Source: Enterobacter sp. 10-1 | GTDB lineage: Bacteria; Pseudomonadota; Gammaproteobacteria; Enterobacterales; Enterobacteriaceae | Assembly (NCBI GenBank): GCA_002270295.1 | Contig: NISF01000003.1 | Location: 434,001 to 498,000, forward strand | Reading direction: 5' to 3' | DNA length: 64,000 nucleotides | In this document: positions 58,590 to 64,000 of the stretch, piece after piece | Position numbering within the stretch: the first letter of the stretch is position 1 | Layout: every line of letters begins with the position of its first letter | Notes under the pieces: model-generated | The model's input: the letters and a program-made list of their open reading frames with translations, nothing else | The model's database searches: none | Told to the model about the DNA's origin: nothing | Made by a program: the position numbers and the translations under genes

Positions 58590-59600
58590 ATGTTGAAATT
58601 GTTTTTATGTATATGGTGCTTTTTTAATATCACTGTTTCTTACGCAGAAGAATTCAACGTCGGAATCGCAGCTCATTTATTGTCGAATAACCCAGCCTCA
58701 TTAGATCCTGGCACCGCTAATACTAAGATAAAATCAGCTGGTGGTAAGTATGTCAGAATGGATGCTTTGTGGCGTGATGTTGAAATAAAAAAAGGTCAAT
58801 TAACAATACCGAAAAAATGGGATGAAGTTATTAACGAGCAGAAATCAATGGGTTTAGAACCTATATTGATACTAGCTTATGGTAATAAGTATTATCAAAA
58901 TGGAGACAAACCTACGAATGAAGAGGCCATTAATGCTTATGTCAAATATGTCTCATATATGGTAAATCATTTCAAAGGACGAGTTAAATATTATCAAATA
59001 TGGAATGAATGGAATGGTACAGCGGGCTCTACTTCGGTAGGCAGTGTCCGCGATTATAAGGTATTAGTAAAGGCTGTTTATCCGGCCATTAAAAAGATAA
59101 ACCCTGAGTCAGTTATCATTACTGGTGAATTTTCTAATGGCGCCTTTAATAAAGAATTGGGACTGACATCTGAGGATTTCTTAAGGTTTTTTTTATCACC
59201 GGATATGGTTGAATATACCGATGTGATTGGTATTCATCCTTACGTAGTATACAGAACTCCACCATATAATGAATATTGGGCATACTTGTCACAAATAAAA
59301 TATGCATCTAGTCTTATTAAAAATACTAGTGGATTTGCTGACAAACCACTTTTTATTACAGAGATAGGTTGGAGTACTGCAAACTCTAATAAAGGAATTA
59401 GTGAGGATTCTCAAAATAAATTTATTAGCAATGCTATTTGCGATGCCAAGAAAATTGGAATTTCAGCTGTAATTATATATCAATTAAGAGATGGTCTGCC
59501 GAATAATGCTCATCCAACAGAGCCGGGTTTTGGTATTTATAAGTATAACTGGGACGATAAACCAATAGTACGATCTCTTAAGAGTAAATCCTGCTGGTAA
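58590..59600 (+). CDS. Exported (beta/alpha)8 glycoside hydrolase, PslG-like
   Basis: Predicted periplasmic glycosidase of clan GH-A, 336 residues. Signal peptide LKLFLCIWCFFNITVSYA with cleavage before EEFNVG. The acid/base Glu140 lies in YYQIWNEWNGTAG and the nucleophile Glu258 in LFITEIGWSTA; the spacing of 118 residues fits the fold. MDALWRDVEIKKGQ and VIGIHPYVVY are further barrel motifs. It resembles GH39-type PslG, which aids exopolysaccharide release or trimming in Pseudomonas. Encoded inside the capsule operon, 27 bp after a glycosyltransferase gene, so it likely acts on this capsule or its lipid-linked chain. Substrate unknown. Confidence 0.82.
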   Translation: MLKLFLCIWCFFNITVSYAEEFNVGIAAHLLSNNPASLDPGTANTKIKSAGGKYVRMDALWRDVEIKKGQLTIPKKWDEVINEQKSMGLEPILILAYGNKYYQNGDKPTNEEAINAYVKYVSYMVNHFKGRVKYYQIWNEWNGTAGSTSVGSVRDYKVLVKAVYPAIKKINPESVIITGEFSNGAFNKELGLTSEDFLRFFLSPDMVEYTDVIGIHPYVVYRTPPYNEYWAYLSQIKYASSLIKNTSGFADKPLFITEIGWSTANSNKGISEDSQNKFISNAICDAKKIGISAVIIYQLRDGLPNNAHPTEPGFGIYKYNWDDKPIVRSLKSKSCW

Positions 59601-59679
59601 CCGTAGGTCCATTAATATTTATTCTATGGTTATGTATATGATTTTTTAAACTATATTTTATGATGCATTAGGACTTTTT

Positions 59680-60834
59680 ATGTTACAAAAACCAAATATT
59701 GGGATTGTTGCTGATTGGCTCGTTACATATGCTGGTGCCGAACGTGTAATAAAAGAGTTTTTAGATATTTTTCCGGATTCGGAACTATATTCTATCGTAG
59801 ATTTTTTACAGCCTGAAGCTCGAAAAGAATTACATGGAAAAAATGCCGTCACATCATTTATTCAAAATCTGCCGAACTCAAAGAAAAACTATCAAAAATA
59901 TTTACCTCTAATGCCTTTAGCTATTGAGCAATTAGATGTTTCTCCGCATGACATTATTCTCTCTAGTAGTCACGCAGTTGCTAAAGGTGTTTTAACGGGT
60001 CCTGATCAATTACATATTAGTTATGTTCACTCACCCATACGTTATGCTTGGGATCTTCAACACCAATACCTTCGGGAAGCTGGCTTTAATAAAGGGATTA
60101 AAGCATTTTTTGTCAAATATTTGTTACACAAAATCAGACTTTGGGATTATCGAACTGCAAATGGTGTTGATCATTTTATTGCAAACTCTCAATTTATCTC
60201 TAGACGTATTAAAAAAGTATACAATCGTGAGTCTACGGTTATCTATCCACCTGTAGACGTAGAGAAATTTACTCTTAATGATAGAAAAGAGGATTACTAT
60301 TTTACTGCGTCAAGAATGGTACCATATAAGCGTATTGACTTGATTGTTGAAGCATTTTCTAAAATGCCAGATAAAAAACTGATAGTCATAGGCGATGGTA
60401 GTGAAATAGGTAAGGTAAAATCAAAAGCTGCAAAAAACATCGAAATCTTGGGATATCAACCCAATCATATTATGTTAGAGCATATGCAAAATGCAAAAGC
60501 CTTCGTTTTTGCGGCTGAAGAAGATTTTGGAATAACTCCTGTTGAGGCTCAAGCTTGTGGAACTCCAGTTATAGCTTTTGGCAAAGGAGGAGCATTGGAG
60601 ACAATTCGGCCTTTGGGTGTAGATAAACCCACAGGAATGTTTTTTAATGAGCAAACTACTGAATCGATTATTAATAAAGTAAATGCCTTTGAACAAAACA
60701 TAGATTTTTTCGAACCTGAAAACTGTCGTTCAAATTCCTTTAGATTCTCGGCGTCCCGATTTAAAGATGAAATGGACAGCTTTATTAATAGCAAGTGGTT
60801 GATTTTTCAGGAAGCTAAAAAAATTACTTATTAA
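59680..60834 (+). CDS. wbaZ: Mannosyltransferase WbaZ-like (GT4)
   Basis: Glycosyltransferase that, in other Klebsiella capsules, is encoded next to wcaJ and is thought to add mannose to the lipid-linked glucose. It has 384 residues. N-terminal IGIVADWLVTYAGAERVIKEFLDIFPDSELYSIVDF is characteristic of the WbaZ group. Donor domain has YYFTASRMVPYKRIDLIVEAF and VFAAEEDFGITPVEAQACGTPVIAFGKGGALETI with E-x7-E. Frequent neighbour of wcaJ, as here. Sugar assignment by family. Confidence 0.82.
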   Translation: MLQKPNIGIVADWLVTYAGAERVIKEFLDIFPDSELYSIVDFLQPEARKELHGKNAVTSFIQNLPNSKKNYQKYLPLMPLAIEQLDVSPHDIILSSSHAVAKGVLTGPDQLHISYVHSPIRYAWDLQHQYLREAGFNKGIKAFFVKYLLHKIRLWDYRTANGVDHFIANSQFISRRIKKVYNRESTVIYPPVDVEKFTLNDRKEDYYFTASRMVPYKRIDLIVEAFSKMPDKKLIVIGDGSEIGKVKSKAAKNIEILGYQPNHIMLEHMQNAKAFVFAAEEDFGITPVEAQACGTPVIAFGKGGALETIRPLGVDKPTGMFFNEQTTESIINKVNAFEQNIDFFEPENCRSNSFRFSASRFKDEMDSFINSKWLIFQEAKKITY

Positions 60835-60899
60835 ATGCTTAAGGCTTAATGGATGTTTATGTTTAAACAATACCCTGCTATGATTATGGTGAGATTTTT

Positions 60900-62297
60900 A
60901 TGAAAACTTTCTCGCATCGTGCACGTGCTAATGCTAATGCATCATTAATATCTATGGTCCAAAGATTTTCAGATATTTCTATTGTTTTTCTTGGCATATA
61001 TTTAGTTTGTTTTTTTAGCGGGGTTAACTTTGGATATAAAAATATTGTAATTGCTTTATCTGTTATAGTGATTTTTCAAATGATAGGTGGTATAACCGAT
61101 TTCTATCGTTCCTGGCGTGGTGTTAAAATATCTACTGAATTAATTCTTATACTAAAAAATTGGTCTCTTAGTTTTTTATTAACATTAGGAATCGTATCAC
61201 TTACACCATCTTTTGATATTGCCTATCATGTGTTAGTTATTTGGTTTATATTTGTAACTGTTGGGTTTATATTGTGTCGCACTGGTATTCGTTTATGTGC
61301 GGGTTTTTTAAGGAAATTAGGTTATAATAATCGTATTGTTGCTGTTGTTGGGGCAACACCAGTCGGCATCAACTTACTTAAAGGGTTTATGGAAGAACCT
61401 TGGTTAGGTTTTGTTGTTAAGGGTATATATGATGATGATACTACCATAGATTTAGAAGGTGTCCCTTATGGTGGAAACTTTGAAGCTTTAATTAAAGAAG
61501 CAAAAGAAGGAAAAATTGACCGGATTTATATTGCTTTAAATATGAAGGATGAAGTTATTATTAAAAATGTTATTGCTCAGTTAACAAATACAACATGTTC
61601 TGTTTTGTTAATTCCTGATCTCTTTACATTTAATATTCTTCAGTCACGTACTGAAGAGATTAACGGAGTGCCAGTTGTTCCTCTTTTTGATACACCCTTG
61701 AATGGCATTAACATGGTTTTCAAACGGTTGGAAGATATAATAGTTTCATCGATCATTCTGTTTGTTATTTCACCAATCCTGATTGTTATTGCGTGCGCTG
61801 TTAAATTTACGTCACCAGGGCCAATTATATTTAGACAGATACGGTATGGCATGGATGGCAAGCCGATTAAGGTTTGGAAGTTCAGAAGTATGTCTGTTAT
61901 GGAAAATGACAATAATGTTATACAAGCAACAAAAAATGATGTTAGGGTTACAAAAATTGGTAGATTTTTAAGAAGTACCTCCTTGGATGAGTTACCTCAG
62001 TTCTTTAATGTTCTTTTTGGCCAAATGTCAGTGGTTGGGCCAAGACCTCATGCCGTTGCTCATAATGAACAGTATAGATCTTTAATTCAAGGGTATATGC
62101 TTAGGCATAAAGTTAAACCCGGTATTACTGGACTTGCTCAAATTAACGGATGGAGAGGAGAAACGGACACTCTTGAAAAAATGGAAAAAAGAATTGAATA
62201 CGATCTATTATATATCCGTGGGTGGAGTATCTGGTTGGATTTAAAAATCATTTTTTTAACTGTTTTTAAAGGGTTTGTTAATAAATCGGCATATTGA
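60900..62297 (+). CDS. wcaJ: Undecaprenyl-phosphate glucose phosphotransferase WcaJ
   Basis: Starts capsule synthesis by moving glucose-1-phosphate from UDP-glucose to undecaprenyl phosphate. It has 465 residues. Four N-terminal membrane helices, a CoA-binding-like central domain (IVAVVGATPVGINLLKGF), then a re-entrant helix and catalytic domain with KFTSPGPIIFRQIRYGMDGKPIKVWKFRSM and STSLDELPQFFNVLFGQMSVVGPRPH. The C-terminus shows RGWSIWLDLKIIFLTVFKGF. It is the last gene before gnd; the family decides whether the first sugar is glucose (WcaJ) or galactose (WbaP), and WcaJ is favoured by length and start (RARANANASLISMVQRFSD). Confidence 0.92.
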   Translation: MKTFSHRARANANASLISMVQRFSDISIVFLGIYLVCFFSGVNFGYKNIVIALSVIVIFQMIGGITDFYRSWRGVKISTELILILKNWSLSFLLTLGIVSLTPSFDIAYHVLVIWFIFVTVGFILCRTGIRLCAGFLRKLGYNNRIVAVVGATPVGINLLKGFMEEPWLGFVVKGIYDDDTTIDLEGVPYGGNFEALIKEAKEGKIDRIYIALNMKDEVIIKNVIAQLTNTTCSVLLIPDLFTFNILQSRTEEINGVPVVPLFDTPLNGINMVFKRLEDIIVSSIILFVISPILIVIACAVKFTSPGPIIFRQIRYGMDGKPIKVWKFRSMSVMENDNNVIQATKNDVRVTKIGRFLRSTSLDELPQFFNVLFGQMSVVGPRPHAVAHNEQYRSLIQGYMLRHKVKPGITGLAQINGWRGETDTLEKMEKRIEYDLLYIRGWSIWLDLKIIFLTVFKGFVNKSAY

Positions 62298-62625
62298 TTC
62301 TTCTCTGATTATGAAACTTGTTACTTCTTTTTTTTTGCTTAATTTAAAAAACATGTAATATGTTCAAGGTTCTTAGATTTGTTAGTGTGATTAATATTTA
62401 ATGCTGCGATGTTTTGTACTTTTGTACAGAGTGTACATGTTTTTTATATTTTATTACGTTTCTATTAATATTTTTTTGTATCTTGCTTGTTTAAGCGGAA
62501 TAAACACATTTCAACTTCCACATTTTGAATGTCCTTTCTCTATTCTAATTGTCATCTTTGCGCTAACATAGTGATCACATAAGCTGCGAGTTTGTCGCAG
62601 TGACCACACCTGACAGGAGTATGTA
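62298..62625. other. AT-rich gap between wcaJ and gnd
   Basis: A 328-bp stretch without a gene. It holds two TGTACA palindromes (62423-62428 and 62432-62437) preceded by TTTGTAC, and a small stem CTGCGA/TCGCAG (62584-62600) close to the gnd start. It presumably contains the gnd promoter and the junction where AT-rich capsule DNA meets conserved chromosome. Confidence 0.45.

Positions 62626-64000
<1,375 letters not shown>

Overview
The window is chromosomal DNA of a Klebsiella-type enterobacterium (Klebsiella or Raoultella). The evidence is recognition of protein families read directly from the translations: ribitol and D-arabinitol operons side by side, the mdtABCD-baeSR / yegQ / yegD-alkA / udk-dcd-asmA-yegH backbone, and a capsule locus in the Klebsiella order galF-cpsACP-wzi-wza-wzb-wzc ... 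wcaJ-gnd. No rRNA, tRNA, CRISPR array, transposase or prophage gene was seen. The last gene (gnd) and the first (rbtK) are cut by the window edges.

Layout. 1-9.3 kb: pentitol catabolism. rbtK (partial) and rbtD run leftwards and are divergent from the LacI-type regulator gene rbtR; dalR (SorC family) is divergent from dalD-dalK-dalT; a HAD phosphatase follows. 9.4-14.2 kb: accessory genes, namely lipid kinase yegS, a chagasin-type protease inhibitor, a Tat-exported beta-carbonic anhydrase and a TonB-dependent receptor with a Fur box. 14.7-27.6 kb, all leftward: small RNA CyaR, yegQ/trhP, then baeR, baeS, mdtD, mdtC, mdtB and mdtA, tightly packed as one operon behind a BaeR-box-like site. 28-33.6 kb: a dicarboxylate/amino-acid:cation symporter, a LuxR-type regulator, a 43-residue membrane peptide gene missed by normal ORF calling, a possible second 39-residue membrane peptide, and a two-component system whose kinase has a 7TMR-DISM sensor. 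34-41.4 kb: conserved backbone yegD, alkA, udk, dcd, asmA and yegH. E. coli yegE and yegP are not at their usual places.

41.4-64 kb: the capsule locus. The GC-rich 5' part (galF, cpsACP, wzi) gives way at wza to strongly AT-rich DNA that lasts to the end of wcaJ; gnd returns to ordinary enterobacterial composition. WcaJ would load the first sugar phosphate on undecaprenyl phosphate. Four glycosyltransferase-like proteins, one unknown protein and a pyruvyltransferase would build and decorate the repeat unit. Wzx flips it, Wzy polymerises it, Wza/Wzb/Wzc export and regulate the chain, and Wzi anchors it. A signal-peptide-bearing glycoside hydrolase is encoded inside the operon.

Regulatory signals tie regions together. 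RcsAB-box-like sequences lie upstream of galF, upstream of wzi and, with the best match to consensus, upstream of the small-membrane-peptide/LuxR pair at 29.6-30.5 kb. A JUMPstart/ops element followed by an intrinsic terminator precedes wzi, the arrangement expected for RfaH control. The membrane-peptide/LuxR pair is the most interesting candidate for an undescribed capsule-linked regulatory unit; that link is inference.
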